From NCBI GenBank assembly GCA_964361785.1, contig CAYIBX010000001.1, positions 49,435-113,434 on the forward strand: a stretch of DNA of 64,000 nt. The letters run 5' to 3'. The position numbers and the translations under genes were made by a program. This document shows, piece by piece, positions 10,037 through 17,527 of this stretch (positions within the stretch are counted from its first letter, which is position 1; the number at the start of each line of letters is the position of its first letter). The notes below the pieces were generated by a model. It searched no databases, was not told the DNA's origin, and saw only the letters and a program-made list of their open reading frames with translations. The stretch is from UBA927 sp964361785. GTDB lineage: Bacteria > Patescibacteriota > Microgenomatia > UBA10105 > UBA927.

Positions 10037-11005
10037 TCATATAATGACCGAAGATTTCAATTGTGATTGTGCCCAGTAGTGTGTTTGTGTCAAGCCCTTG
10101 GTAAACGATGTGGAGGGTTTGAAAGAAAAGTCTGTGAAAGCCTTTTTCATATCAGCCTCCATAAAGCGTTGTTCGCCGGGACGCTGATCTTTATAGACGA
10201 CAGGATACGTATCGGGATTTTTTCCTGCTGCTTGTATCACTGCTCTCACCATATCTTTGACACTTATTTGTTTACCATTTCCGAGATTGTATACTTGTTG
10301 AAATACGTTGGGTTTGTCGATAGCGAGTGTCCATGCTTTGATGACATTATCTATATAGATAAAATCCCGTGTTTGTAAACCATCTCCATATATAGTAACG
10401 GGCTCATTTCGAAGCACATTGCCGATAAATATGGCGAGCGCCCCTTGGTAGGAATTAGTCAGACTTTGTCTTGGGCCATAGACATTGAACATGCGAAAAG
10501 AGGTGACGTTGAATGGTTTTTTTAGGTCGGTGCGGGCCGCTGTCGCGTGGACGAAGCGCTCCGCGGCATATTTTGAGATTCCATAGTAGGAAACTGGCTT
10601 GCAGGAGTGAGTTTCTGATACAGGGAGCGAGTCTGGATGACCGTAGGCTGTCATGGAGGAAGCGTAGAGAAATCGTGTGACGTTTGCGGCAAGGGCTGCG
10701 AGCACCACGTTGACTGTCCCTTTGAAATTGACATCGATGTCAAAATGCGGATCGGAAAAAGAATTAATATTGGATGCTTGTCCTGCGATATGAAAAATGA
10801 TGTCTGGTTTCACTTTTTGTACGATAGAAAGTATCTTATCTTTGTTTCGTACGTCTTCGATATAGAGTGGTATATTTTTTGGAACAAATGTTTTATTTCC
10901 AGTGGCTAGATTGTCTACTACATGAACGTTGTATGTCTTTGACAATTTGTCTACAAGGTGAGAACCGATAAATCCTGCACCGCCAGTTATTAATGCTTTT
11001 TGCAT
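10037..11005 (-). CDS. NAD-dependent sugar epimerase/dehydratase (extended SDR)
   Basis: A 322-residue extended short-chain dehydrogenase/reductase. The start is the ATG at 11005 because the GGAGFIG dinucleotide-binding motif begins six residues later; the frame is open upstream but would run through the promoter. It shows the YGISKYAAERF active-site YxxxK, FRMFNVYGPRQ, and YGDGLQTRDFIYIDN, as in UDP-glucose 4-epimerase and related nucleotide-sugar epimerases. It should interconvert a UDP- or dTDP-sugar in the cytoplasm for glycan synthesis. The exact sugar cannot be read from sequence. A TGaTACAGT -10 element lies seven bases upstream of the ATG. Confidence 0.85.
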   Translation of the reverse strand: MQKALITGGAGFIGSHLVDKLSKTYNVHVVDNLATGNKTFVPKNIPLYIEDVRNKDKILSIVQKVKPDIIFHIAGQASNINSFSDPHFDIDVNFKGTVNVVLAALAANVTRFLYASSMTAYGHPDSLPVSETHSCKPVSYYGISKYAAERFVHATAARTDLKKPFNVTSFRMFNVYGPRQSLTNSYQGALAIFIGNVLRNEPVTIYGDGLQTRDFIYIDNVIKAWTLAIDKPNVFQQVYNLGNGKQISVKDMVRAVIQAAGKNPDTYPVVYKDQRPGEQRFMEADMKKAFTDFSFKPSTSFTKGLTQTHYWAQSQLKSSVII

Positions 11006-11012
11006 GATGTTA

Positions 11013-11021
11013 ACTGTATCA
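11013..11021 (-). promoter_or_regulatory. Extended -10 promoter of the minus-strand epimerase
   Basis: On the minus strand the sequence TGATACAGT (extended -10) ends seven bases before the ATG at 11005. No Shine-Dalgarno sequence lies between, so transcription probably begins at or next to the start codon. Confidence 0.5.
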
Positions 11022-11049
11022 CAAAAAATATTATTTTTGTACTCTGATT

Positions 11050-11058
11050 TGCTATAAT
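11050..11058 (+). promoter_or_regulatory. Extended -10 promoter of the HD-like gene
   Basis: TTGCTATAAT has a perfect TATAAT at 11053-11058 with the TGn extension. It lies 59 bases before the ATG at 11118, giving a leader of about 50 bases, unlike most promoters in the window. It is divergent from the epimerase promoter. Confidence 0.5.
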
Positions 11059-11117
11059 CGTCAGATATCACAAGAACTACGAGAAGCAATAATGCAGAAG
11101 TCAAAAAAAGAGAATTG

Positions 11118-11963
11118 ATGATGCAACAAATTCCAGTGGACAAATTTATAGAGAAATATCGAGTGGACAATCCAGACGTGATTGAAACGCTCAAAAAATT
11201 TCCGGTACTAAGTTACTTATTGGGTTCAGTATCAGAAAAGACATTTGAAAATAATAGAACTGTCACAGAAGGGTCGGCAATGTTTGGGCTGACAAATCCT
11301 CAAGATGCAATGCGATGGAAGGGAATATTTACTCATATCACCGGAGCTTCAAGGCATGTCTATTTTTTGAGTGATAAAATAGCGCATGCGACACCTACGC
11401 AAAAACAAAAATTACTTGCATGAGGGTATACCCAAACATCATTAACATCTCTTGATCCTGATCTTCTTCGTGATCATAAACTTGTCGATCATGCGGGACG
11501 AAGACAAATGGATGAATTAGGATGGCATGATGTGCGCGACGCTGCACATCCGTCAACGTATTCTTCAGAAAATACGCTGGCATTATTAGAGCGAAATGGG
11601 GCTGATCCATATTTTCTTCACCATATGAAGGAAGAAGATCACGCGTATCTTTTCTCTCGAGGAAAAAGTGGTCGATTGAAAGATATACAGTTTGCAGTAC
11701 TCACCTATGGTGATTGGACATTTGATCAAAAATCCGTGAGCCTCCATGATCGGTTTGTAGGTTTGCGATCACGAAATCGTGCTGACAGGGCAACGCTTGA
11801 TAGGCTAGAGCATCTAGGGCAAACTTTTGAATCGGATTTACAGCATGTGTTTGGCGATTCAATTATCCATGAAATGATGGAATTAAAGCCGTTTGCATGG
11901 GAAGAAAAAATGAAAAATGCATATGCTTCAAGTGCAGGATTGCCAGTTTCAATTTTTGTTTAA
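11118..11963 (+). pseudogene. HD-domain-like protein interrupted by an in-frame UGA
   Basis: One frame runs from the ATG at 11118 to the TAA at 11961-11963 and is broken only by a TGA at 11421-11423. Read through, it gives about 281 residues. The part before the stop (101 residues) has FTHITGASRHV; the part after has LVDHAGRRQ, several further His residues and YGDWTF. The His/Asp pattern is reminiscent of a divergent HD phosphohydrolase fold, but I am not sure of the family. No good start codon directly follows the stop; the first ATG is at 11508. It is most simply a pseudogene by a single substitution (for example TGG to TGA), although UGA readthrough cannot be excluded because the downstream frame stays intact. 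Confidence 0.6.
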
Positions 11964-12208
11964 TGCTTTGCGAGTGTAGCGAGTGTTGCCGCAACGGATG
12001 GGTTATTGATAGTCTGTAATGTCACCCTGTCACCAAATCGTTTTTGAAGAGGAGTTAAAAATTCATCTGCCCATGAAGGAGTCAGCACCACGACGCCCTC
12101 AAAATCTATGCATATTTTATCAAATCTATGCAAATCTATGCAATAGTAGATTTGGAATATTCGAATAAATCTGATTAAAAACCTTATGATACAATGCCTG
12201 TATGGCAA
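11960..12208 (-). pseudogene. DUF4325 (STAS-like) fragment
   Basis: The last 45 residues (DFEGVVVLTPSWADEFLTPL and on) match the core of DUF4325 STAS-like proteins, in which an Asp-Phe-Glu-Gly strand is followed by a conserved SxADE motif. The region N-terminal to this is an aromatic/Ile/Arg-rich stretch that overlaps short direct repeats and the relic at 12185-12261, and it does not look like a genuine protein start. I read this as a DUF4325 gene that has lost its 5' part. Its stop overlaps the stop of the HD-like gene on the other strand. Confidence 0.55.
12102..12142 (+). repeat. Three copies of an 11-bp direct repeat
   Basis: AAATCTATGCA occurs at 12102-12112, 12122-12132 and 12132-12142, the last two in tandem with a 10-bp period. 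They lie within the degraded 5' part of the DUF4325 fragment and may mark the rearrangement that removed its start. Confidence 0.6.
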
Positions 12209-12261
12209 AAAAGATGGTAAGTGTGGTCACTGAGGGGGCTGGGTTTATGGGGATAAAATAG
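12185..12261 (+). pseudogene. Relic copy of the promoter and first codons of the downstream epimerase
   Basis: This stretch repeats 12939-13016: the -10 hexamer (here TGaTACAAT), the six-base spacer, the ATG at 12202 and codons reading MAKKMVSVVTEGAGFMGIK before a stop at 12259-12261. The intact gene at 12954 begins MAGKMVSVVTGGAGFIGSN. The nucleotide-binding glycine motif is already damaged (TGG to TEG, FIG to FMG) and the frame ends after 19 codons, so this is a decayed partial duplicate. The two copies flank the MntA/HepT pair. Confidence 0.8.
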
Positions 12262-12286
12262 TGATATACTTAAAGAGGATAGTTAT

Positions 12287-12577
12287 ATGGTAAATAATAC
12301 GATTGATCAGATAAAGGTTAAAGCAGTACCTATTCTTATGAGAGCGGGCGTGACTCGCTCTTCTATTTATGGTTCATATGTACGAGGCGAGCAAAAGCAA
12401 GAGAGTGATATTGATTTACTTGTTGATGTACCGCGAGGAACGAGTCTATTTGATTTAGCGGATTTACAAATAAAGCTTGAAGAGGCGCTTGGTAAAAATG
12501 TTGATCTTGTTACCTATGCATCAGTACATCATCTTTTGAAAGATCGAATTATGGCTGAACAAATAGGCATATTATGA
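12287..12577 (+). CDS. mntA: MntA-type nucleotidyltransferase antitoxin
   Basis: A 96-residue minimal nucleotidyltransferase. The catalytic signature GSYVRGEQKQESDIDLLVD sits at residues 29-47 with Asp41 and Asp43, and a third Asp lies in NVDLV near residue 73. In type VII toxin-antitoxin systems this enzyme AMPylates a Tyr of the partner HEPN toxin and inactivates it. The ATG overlaps nothing upstream, and a GAGGAT Shine-Dalgarno lies eight bases before it. It is coupled to the toxin by an ATGA overlap. The pair sits between a relic and the intact copy of the epimerase 5' end, which suggests recent insertion. Confidence 0.85.
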   Translation: MVNNTIDQIKVKAVPILMRAGVTRSSIYGSYVRGEQKQESDIDLLVDVPRGTSLFDLADLQIKLEEALGKNVDLVTYASVHHLLKDRIMAEQIGIL

Positions 12578-12912
12578 ACAAAGATTACTTTGTTTTTCTC
12601 AATCATATAGTGGAAAGTATTACTGTTATTGAAGAGTATATACGTAATTGTTCGGAAGAAGAGTTCATGCGATCCCAAGAGAAACAGGACGCGGTGATTC
12701 GCAGACTGGAAATCATAGGAGAAGCAGTCAAAAATATTCCTCAGGAATATCGAGATCAGCATGTGGAAGTTGCCTGGAACAAAGCTATGGGAACGCGAAA
12801 TATTCTCATTCATCACTACTTCGGTATTGATATCACAGTCGTGTGGGATACGGTGATAAAAAGTTTGCCTGAATTTAAAAATCAAATTCTTCAATTGCTG
12901 AATGAAAAGTAA
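12574..12912 (+). CDS. hepT: HepT-type HEPN ribonuclease toxin (DUF86)
   Basis: A 112-residue all-helical HEPN protein. RNILIHHY at residues 75-82 fits the RX4HXY motif, where Arg and His form the RNase site and Tyr is the residue AMPylated by MntA. The family acts as an mRNA or tRNA ribonuclease in a type VII toxin-antitoxin module. All key residues are present, so the toxin should be functional. It starts in the ATGA overlap with mntA and ends 41 bases before the epimerase start. Confidence 0.85.
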   Translation: MNKDYFVFLNHIVESITVIEEYIRNCSEEEFMRSQEKQDAVIRRLEIIGEAVKNIPQEYRDQHVEVAWNKAMGTRNILIHHYFGIDITVVWDTVIKSLPEFKNQILQLLNEK

Positions 12913-12938
12913 TTATAGGAATTTTATATATAATCCTT

Positions 12939-12947
12939 TGATATAAT
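12939..12947 (+). promoter_or_regulatory. Extended -10 promoter, six bases from the start codon
   Basis: TGaTATAAT, with TATAAT at 12942-12947, is followed by six bases and then the ATG at 12954. There is no room for a Shine-Dalgarno site, so the transcript is predicted to start at or next to the A of the ATG (leaderless). Confidence 0.65.
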
Positions 12948-12953
12948 ACGCCT

Positions 12954-13952
12954 ATGGCAGGAAAAATGGTAAGTGTAGTCACAGGTGGGGCTGGGTTTAT
13001 AGGGAGTAATTTAGTGAATAAACTCCTTGACTTTGGGCATACGGTCATAGCTGTCGATAATTTAATTACTGGTAGAGTTGAAAACCTCACCGAGGCAATA
13101 CGTAACTCTCAATTTTCTTTTATTCAGGCAGATGTTATAAAAGGCTTGCCGGAGATTTCCGATGTCACGCATGTGTGGCATTTGGCTTCCCCCGCATCGG
13201 TTGAAGGGTATCAAAACAATCCTGAAGAAACAGCGCTGGTCAATTCGGTGGGGACTAGAAATGCGCTTATCTTTGCTAAAGAGCACAATACTCGGCTTAT
13301 TTATACCTCAACCAGTGAAGTATATGGAGACCCAAAACAACATCCGCAAAAGGAAACGTACTGGGGGAATGTGAATCCTAATGGCGTGCGAAGTTGCTAC
13401 GACGAAAGCAAACGATACGGCGAAATGATGACCCTGCTTTATCATACAAAACATGGCGTAGACACAAGAATTGCGCGGATATTTAATACGTATGGTCCGA
13501 ATATGAAAGCGAACGATGGACGCGTGGTATCTAACTTTATCAATCAAGCGCTTGTTCATAAACCACTGACTGTCTATGGCGACGGACTACAGACGAGATC
13601 TTTTTGCTATGTGTCGGATCAGGTGGCCGGCCTTATTTCTTTGATGGAAAAAGAGAAGGCAAACGGGGAGGTCGTTAATATAGGAAATCCTGAGGAGTAT
13701 ACGGTGATTGATTTAGCCAAAAAGATTATTTTTCTTACCAATAGTACGTCAGAGATTGTCTATTCGAAACTTCCATCAGACGATCCGGTGAAAAGATGCC
13801 CTGATATTACCAAAGCCAAAGAATTATTAGATTGGGAGCCTGTCGTTTCTGTTGACGAAGGATTGAAGAAAACTATTGTCTACTATAGACAACAGTTAAC
13901 ACCCGCCTGCAAACGCCTGAGCGTAGCGATGGCGGGCAGGGTTAACAGTTAA
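12954..13952 (+). CDS. UDP-glucuronate decarboxylase-like SDR (UXS type)
   Basis: A 332-residue extended SDR. Features in order: GGAGFIGSN (residues 11-19), HLASPASVEGYQNNP, STSEVYGDP, the active-site YDESKRYGE, ARIFNTYGPNM-DGRVVSNFI and VYGDGLQTRSFCYVSD. These blocks are characteristic of UXS, which oxidises and decarboxylates UDP-glucuronate to UDP-xylose. It would supply the nucleotide sugar for this locus. The C-terminal 17 residues come from an in-frame GC-rich palindrome (13902-13940) and are probably not part of the ancestral enzyme. It is promoter-proximal for the polysaccharide locus. Confidence 0.85.
   Translation: MAGKMVSVVTGGAGFIGSNLVNKLLDFGHTVIAVDNLITGRVENLTEAIRNSQFSFIQADVIKGLPEISDVTHVWHLASPASVEGYQNNPEETALVNSVGTRNALIFAKEHNTRLIYTSTSEVYGDPKQHPQKETYWGNVNPNGVRSCYDESKRYGEMMTLLYHTKHGVDTRIARIFNTYGPNMKANDGRVVSNFINQALVHKPLTVYGDGLQTRSFCYVSDQVAGLISLMEKEKANGEVVNIGNPEEYTVIDLAKKIIFLTNSTSEIVYSKLPSDDPVKRCPDITKAKELLDWEPVVSVDEGLKKTIVYYRQQLTPACKRLSVAMAGRVNS
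13902..13940 (+). repeat. GC-rich palindromic element at the 3' end of the epimerase gene
   Basis: Arms CCCGCC (13902-13907) and GGCGGG (13931-13936) are followed by CAGG. GTTAAC sequences flank both sides. The right arm GGCGGGCAGG is the same as in the element at 22795-22804. It is translated in frame as the C-terminal tail of the UXS-like enzyme. Confidence 0.6.
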
Positions 13953-13965
13953 CAGTTTACTTTTT

Positions 13966-14196
13966 ATGAAAACTCAAGATATAAGTTTTTTTGTAGTTTT
14001 TGTCTTACTTTTGGTTAGTCGTAAGCCGATTTTGTTTGTGTGGTCAGGACTTCTTATGCTTTTTCTAGCTATCCCGTTGTTTGCGTTCCATATATTTTTT
14101 ACGGCCGAAAGACTTACGTGGTATGCGGCTGCGTTCTTTCTTTTCTTCATTCTATTTTCTTTTATACCCTCCCAGAAAGGCAAAATAACAGTATGA
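13966..14196 (+). CDS. Small membrane protein
   Basis: A 76-residue protein made of about three hydrophobic segments with a short polar tail. No family was recognised. The stop overlaps the ATG of the galE-like gene as ATGA, which supports it as a real, coupled gene. It could be a small partner of the polysaccharide machinery, but nothing in the sequence shows this. Confidence 0.6.
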   Translation: MKTQDISFFVVFVLLLVSRKPILFVWSGLLMLFLAIPLFAFHIFFTAERLTWYAAAFFLFFILFSFIPSQKGKITV

Positions 14197-15185
14197 AGTT
14201 CTTAGTCACTGGCGGCACCGGATATATCGGAGGTGCGATGTCTCGGATGCTTGTTTTAAAGGGTCATGAAGTGGTCATCCTTGATACGCTTGAGTACGGG
14301 CATAAGCAGGCAATACCCAGTACCGCACGACTTATAATCGGAAATGTAGGGGACAAAGATGTGGTATCAGAGATATTTTCTAAGAATTCTATTGATGGAG
14401 TGTTGCACTTTGCCGGGTACACATCGGTAGAAGAATCTGTGAAAAATCCAATTCGTTATATAAAGAATAATCTTATTTCACCCACTGTTCTTTTGGAGTG
14501 TATGAAAGATGCAGGATCACCGCCAATCATTTTTTCCTCTACCGCAGCTGTTTATGGTGTTCCAAACATAATTCCAATTCCTGAAACTCATACTATTTGG
14601 CCGTTATCGCCCTACGGATTATCGAAATGGAATTTCGAGCAATTGCTTTCCGTGTATGAACGATCAGCCGGTATTCGGTCGGTGTCTTTGCGGTATTTTA
14701 ATGCTTGTGGCGCGGCTATCGATGGAACGAATGGCGAGTCGCATGAACCGGAGACGCATCTTATACCCCTTGCGTGTCAGACCGCACTTGGAATTCACAA
14801 TACGTTTCATATGTTTGGCACGGATTATCCGACCACGGATGGCACTGCGGTGCGGGACTACATACATATTGATGATCTTTGTGAAGCACATCTTTTGGTC
14901 ATGGATGCGCTATTAAACGGTCACTCAAGCGACGTGTATAACGTGGGTACAGGTACAGGTGCTACGGTTTCTCACGTTGTTTCGTTGGTGAAAAAAATAT
15001 CAGGCCGAGAGTTTCCTGTGATTAACTCACCGAAACGAGCAGGGGATCCCGCCGAGCTTGTGGCAGATCCTACAAAGCTTATGAAAGAATTTGGGTGGGC
15101 GCCAAAACATTCAACACTCTCTGACATTATTTCTTCAGCATGGCGCTGGCATCAAGCACATCCGAAGGGATATGATGCAGTATGA
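14193..15185 (+). CDS. galE: UDP-glucose 4-epimerase (GalE type)
   Basis: A 330-residue extended SDR that starts in the ATGA overlap at 14193; an in-frame codon upstream lies inside the small membrane protein gene and is rejected. It has GGTGYIGG (residues 7-14), SSTAAVYG, active-site Tyr141-x3-Lys145 in SPYGLSKWNFEQ, SLRYFNACGA, and GTAVRDYIHIDDL, the standard blocks of GalE. It interconverts UDP-glucose and UDP-galactose (or the GlcNAc/GalNAc pair) to feed the glycosyltransferases around it. It is coupled by ATGA to the truncated GT downstream. Confidence 0.9.
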   Translation: MKFLVTGGTGYIGGAMSRMLVLKGHEVVILDTLEYGHKQAIPSTARLIIGNVGDKDVVSEIFSKNSIDGVLHFAGYTSVEESVKNPIRYIKNNLISPTVLLECMKDAGSPPIIFSSTAAVYGVPNIIPIPETHTIWPLSPYGLSKWNFEQLLSVYERSAGIRSVSLRYFNACGAAIDGTNGESHEPETHLIPLACQTALGIHNTFHMFGTDYPTTDGTAVRDYIHIDDLCEAHLLVMDALLNGHSSDVYNVGTGTGATVSHVVSLVKKISGREFPVINSPKRAGDPAELVADPTKLMKEFGWAPKHSTLSDIISSAWRWHQAHPKGYDAV

Positions 15186-15766
15186 AAATAGGCATTGATA
15201 TAAGTCAAATTGCGTTTGAACACACAGGGGTCGCTCGATATATGGAGCGTATGGTGATTGAGCTTGTAGAAAAAAGCCCTTCGCATGAATTTATTCTTTT
15301 CGGATCATCGCTTCGTAAGTCTCACATCCTAAAGCAGTTTGCAGCAATCTTAAAGAACAAACATGCCAATGTTCGTTCAATGATTATTCATGTCCCGCCA
15401 ATACTTCTTGACCTGTTGTGGAATAGACTGCATATCATGCCTGTAGAGTGGATTATAGGGCGAGTTGATGTTTTTTGGAGCAGTGACTGGACGCAGCCGC
15501 CGCTTACCTATGCCAAAGGTGTCACGACGATTCACGATCTTTCCATATTTACGTATCCTAAAGATTCAAATCCTGAGCCTCACATCGATATAAAACAAGG
15601 CCAGTTTCGGGCAAATATCGTCGGTGTTCAGAGGCGACGGCTTCATTGGGTCGATCGAGAATGTGCACGGATTTTTTGCGATAGTATTGCTACCAAAAAA
15701 GATATCATGAAATTTCTTTCTATTTCAGAACAGAAATTGCATGTTGTATATCCTGGGTATTTATAA
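15182..15766 (+). CDS. GT4 glycosyltransferase, N-terminal half only
   Basis: A 194-residue protein that begins like its neighbours (IGIDISQIAFEHTGVARYMER, the acceptor-side Rossmann domain) and ends at VVYPGYL, exactly where GT4 enzymes pass into the second, donor-binding Rossmann domain. The EX7E half is absent, so the protein cannot bind a nucleotide sugar in the usual way. It is either a truncated pseudogene or a stand-alone acceptor domain. The next gene, a full GT4, starts nine bases downstream with its own -10 box overlapping this gene's end. The start is in the ATGA overlap with galE. Confidence 0.75.
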   Translation: MKIGIDISQIAFEHTGVARYMERMVIELVEKSPSHEFILFGSSLRKSHILKQFAAILKNKHANVRSMIIHVPPILLDLLWNRLHIMPVEWIIGRVDVFWSSDWTQPPLTYAKGVTTIHDLSIFTYPKDSNPEPHIDIKQGQFRANIVGVQRRRLHWVDRECARIFCDSIATKKDIMKFLSISEQKLHVVYPGYL

Positions 15767-15767
15767 T
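15762..15767 (+). promoter_or_regulatory. -10 box of the downstream GT4 gene
   Basis: TATAAT spans the stop codon of the truncated GT4 and lies eight bases before the ATG at 15776. No Shine-Dalgarno site lies between them. It is slightly further from the start than the six-base pattern seen elsewhere. Confidence 0.45.
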
Positions 15768-15775
15768 ACACGCGT

Positions 15776-16906
15776 ATGATACTCTCAATTGATGGTTATG
15801 AAGCAAATAGTGGGAACAGAGTAGGGGTTGGGCGATTTGCCTATGAAATGCTCATTGGTATAGAACGAAAGCTCAAGCATGGGGATAGCCAATTTACCAA
15901 GGCGCGCGTGTATATGCCGGATAAACCAACTGATGACCTGCCTTCTGCTTCTGCTGTATGGGAATATAGTGTGGGTAAACCCAAAAAGCTGTGGACTTTT
16001 ATTGGTCTTCCATGGCTGTTGTACCGCGATGCGCCGATTGCAGATGTCGTATTTTCTCCCACCCATTATATCCCCCGGTTTACAAATATTCCACGCGTGT
16101 GTGCCATTATGGACGTGTCGTATCTTCATTATCCTGAGATGTTTGACACGTTGGATCTTTATCAATTGACCAAATGGACAGAGTATTCCGTTCGACATGC
16201 TAAAAAGGTGATTACGATCAGTGAATACTCCAAACATGCTATAATGGAAGCCTACAGCATAGCCTCGGAACGCATTGTAGTCGTGTATCCGGGGATGAGT
16301 ATGAGTCTTTTGGAACAAAAGCCGCAGAAATCATCACACCTTACGCGTTTTGGTATACGCGCGCCGTATATTCTATCCGTTGGCACCTTGCAGCCGCGAA
16401 AAAACTTCGTGCGCCTTATCGAGGCTTTTTCTCTTTTGGAAGACAAGAATATAGCACTTGTTATCGTAGGCAAAAAGGGTTGGATGTATGAGGAGATTCT
16501 TGCAGCCCCCAGTGCGTATGAGGTAAAAGATCGGGTTAAAATATTGGATTTTGTGACTGATGACGATCTTTCGACTCTGTATACTCATGCGCAGTGTTTT
16601 GTCCTTCCGAGTTTATATGAAGGATTTGGGCTGCCGGTTCTTGAGGCTATGGCGCATGAATGTTCGATAGTGGTCAGTAATGTTTCTAGTGTGCCTGAGA
16701 TTTCAGGGGACGCGGCTATCTATGTGGATCCTTTGAGTGTGTCAAGTATTTGTGAGGGTATCACGAAAGCGCTTTTTGAACATGGGACGAGTCAAGAGAA
16801 AGAAAGACTTGCAATTGGAAAGAAACGAGTGTCGCTTTTTTCTTGGGATACGGCTGCAAAACAAGTAGTATCAATCTTAGAGGAAGTAGGGAAAAAATCG
16901 AAATAA
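15776..16906 (+). CDS. Glycosyltransferase, GT4 family
   Basis: A complete 376-residue GT-B enzyme. The N-terminal domain has the glycine motif RVGVGRFAYEML, and the C-terminal domain has ILSVGTLQPRKNF and the EX7E motif (EGFGLPVLE near residues 281-289), which binds the nucleotide-sugar donor. It resembles mannosyl- and rhamnosyl-type GT4 enzymes of O-antigen loci. It acts in the cytoplasm on a lipid-linked acceptor. The neighbouring truncated GT4 may be a decayed relative of it. Confidence 0.85.
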   Translation: MILSIDGYEANSGNRVGVGRFAYEMLIGIERKLKHGDSQFTKARVYMPDKPTDDLPSASAVWEYSVGKPKKLWTFIGLPWLLYRDAPIADVVFSPTHYIPRFTNIPRVCAIMDVSYLHYPEMFDTLDLYQLTKWTEYSVRHAKKVITISEYSKHAIMEAYSIASERIVVVYPGMSMSLLEQKPQKSSHLTRFGIRAPYILSVGTLQPRKNFVRLIEAFSLLEDKNIALVIVGKKGWMYEEILAAPSAYEVKDRVKILDFVTDDDLSTLYTHAQCFVLPSLYEGFGLPVLEAMAHECSIVVSNVSSVPEISGDAAIYVDPLSVSSICEGITKALFEHGTSQEKERLAIGKKRVSLFSWDTAAKQVVSILEEVGKKSK

Positions 16907-16912
16907 CATACT

Positions 16913-17512
16913 ATGAGAGCAATTATTGATTTTTGGGTCTATTTAGCAACGCTCACTGGGTTTATCCCAAGTCATACGATTCGATTGTTTTTGTATCGCT
17001 ATGTTTTTCGCGTCGCAATTGGCAGTGATTCATCCATCCATTGGTTAGCCCGGTTTAATAATCCAGCTGGGATTTTTATCGGACATAACACGATCATTGG
17101 CAATGACGCATTTCTTGATGGGAGGCATAAACGGGTATGGAGAACGGGAGAAAATAAAACGTTTGGATACCTTCGATCGTTGTTTTCAAATGAGCAGAGG
17201 CCGCTTCAGATTGGAAATAATGTATCTATAGCCGGTGAAGTACGGATATTTACTATGGAACACGACATAGAAAGTGAAGAATTTACAGAAATTGGTGGTT
17301 TAGTTGTAATAGAGGATTATGTGGTAATTGGTACTCGAGTGACCATACTTCCCAGTGTTACCATAGGAAAAGGCGCAGTGATAGCAAGTGGGGCAGTAGT
17401 AACTAAAGATGTCCCCGCCTACACTGTGGTTGGTGGTGTACCTGCCAAATACATTAAAGATAGGACAAAAAATTTACATTACACGTTACAATTTGCAAGG
17501 TTGTTTCAATAA
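16913..17512 (+). CDS. Hexapeptide-repeat acyltransferase (LbH family)
   Basis: A 199-residue protein with an N-terminal helical segment and a left-handed beta-helix made of repeated [LIV]Gxxxx turns: IFIGHNTIIGND, LQIGNNVSIAGE, VIEDYVVIGTRVTILPSVTIGKGAVIASGAVVTKDV, ending with the classic VVGGVPAKYI of NodL/WbbJ-type O-acetyltransferases. It probably O-acetylates a sugar of the surface glycan using acetyl-CoA. It lies six bases after the GT4 gene and is probably co-transcribed. Confidence 0.85.
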   Translation: MRAIIDFWVYLATLTGFIPSHTIRLFLYRYVFRVAIGSDSSIHWLARFNNPAGIFIGHNTIIGNDAFLDGRHKRVWRTGENKTFGYLRSLFSNEQRPLQIGNNVSIAGEVRIFTMEHDIESEEFTEIGGLVVIEDYVVIGTRVTILPSVTIGKGAVIASGAVVTKDVPAYTVVGGVPAKYIKDRTKNLHYTLQFARLFQ

Positions 17513-17527
17513 CTCTTCCCTCTATAT

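Noticed and set aside
11118..11963. UGA=Gly code (as in Gracilibacteria/Absconditabacteria) as the explanation for in-frame UGA codons
   Set aside because: Many intact genes in the window end in UGA, often as ATGA overlaps with the next start, and reading these as Gly would fuse neighbouring genes.
15182..16906. The truncated GT4 and the following GT4 as one frameshifted gene
   Set aside because: The downstream gene has its own complete N-terminal domain and its own -10 box, so the two are separate genes.
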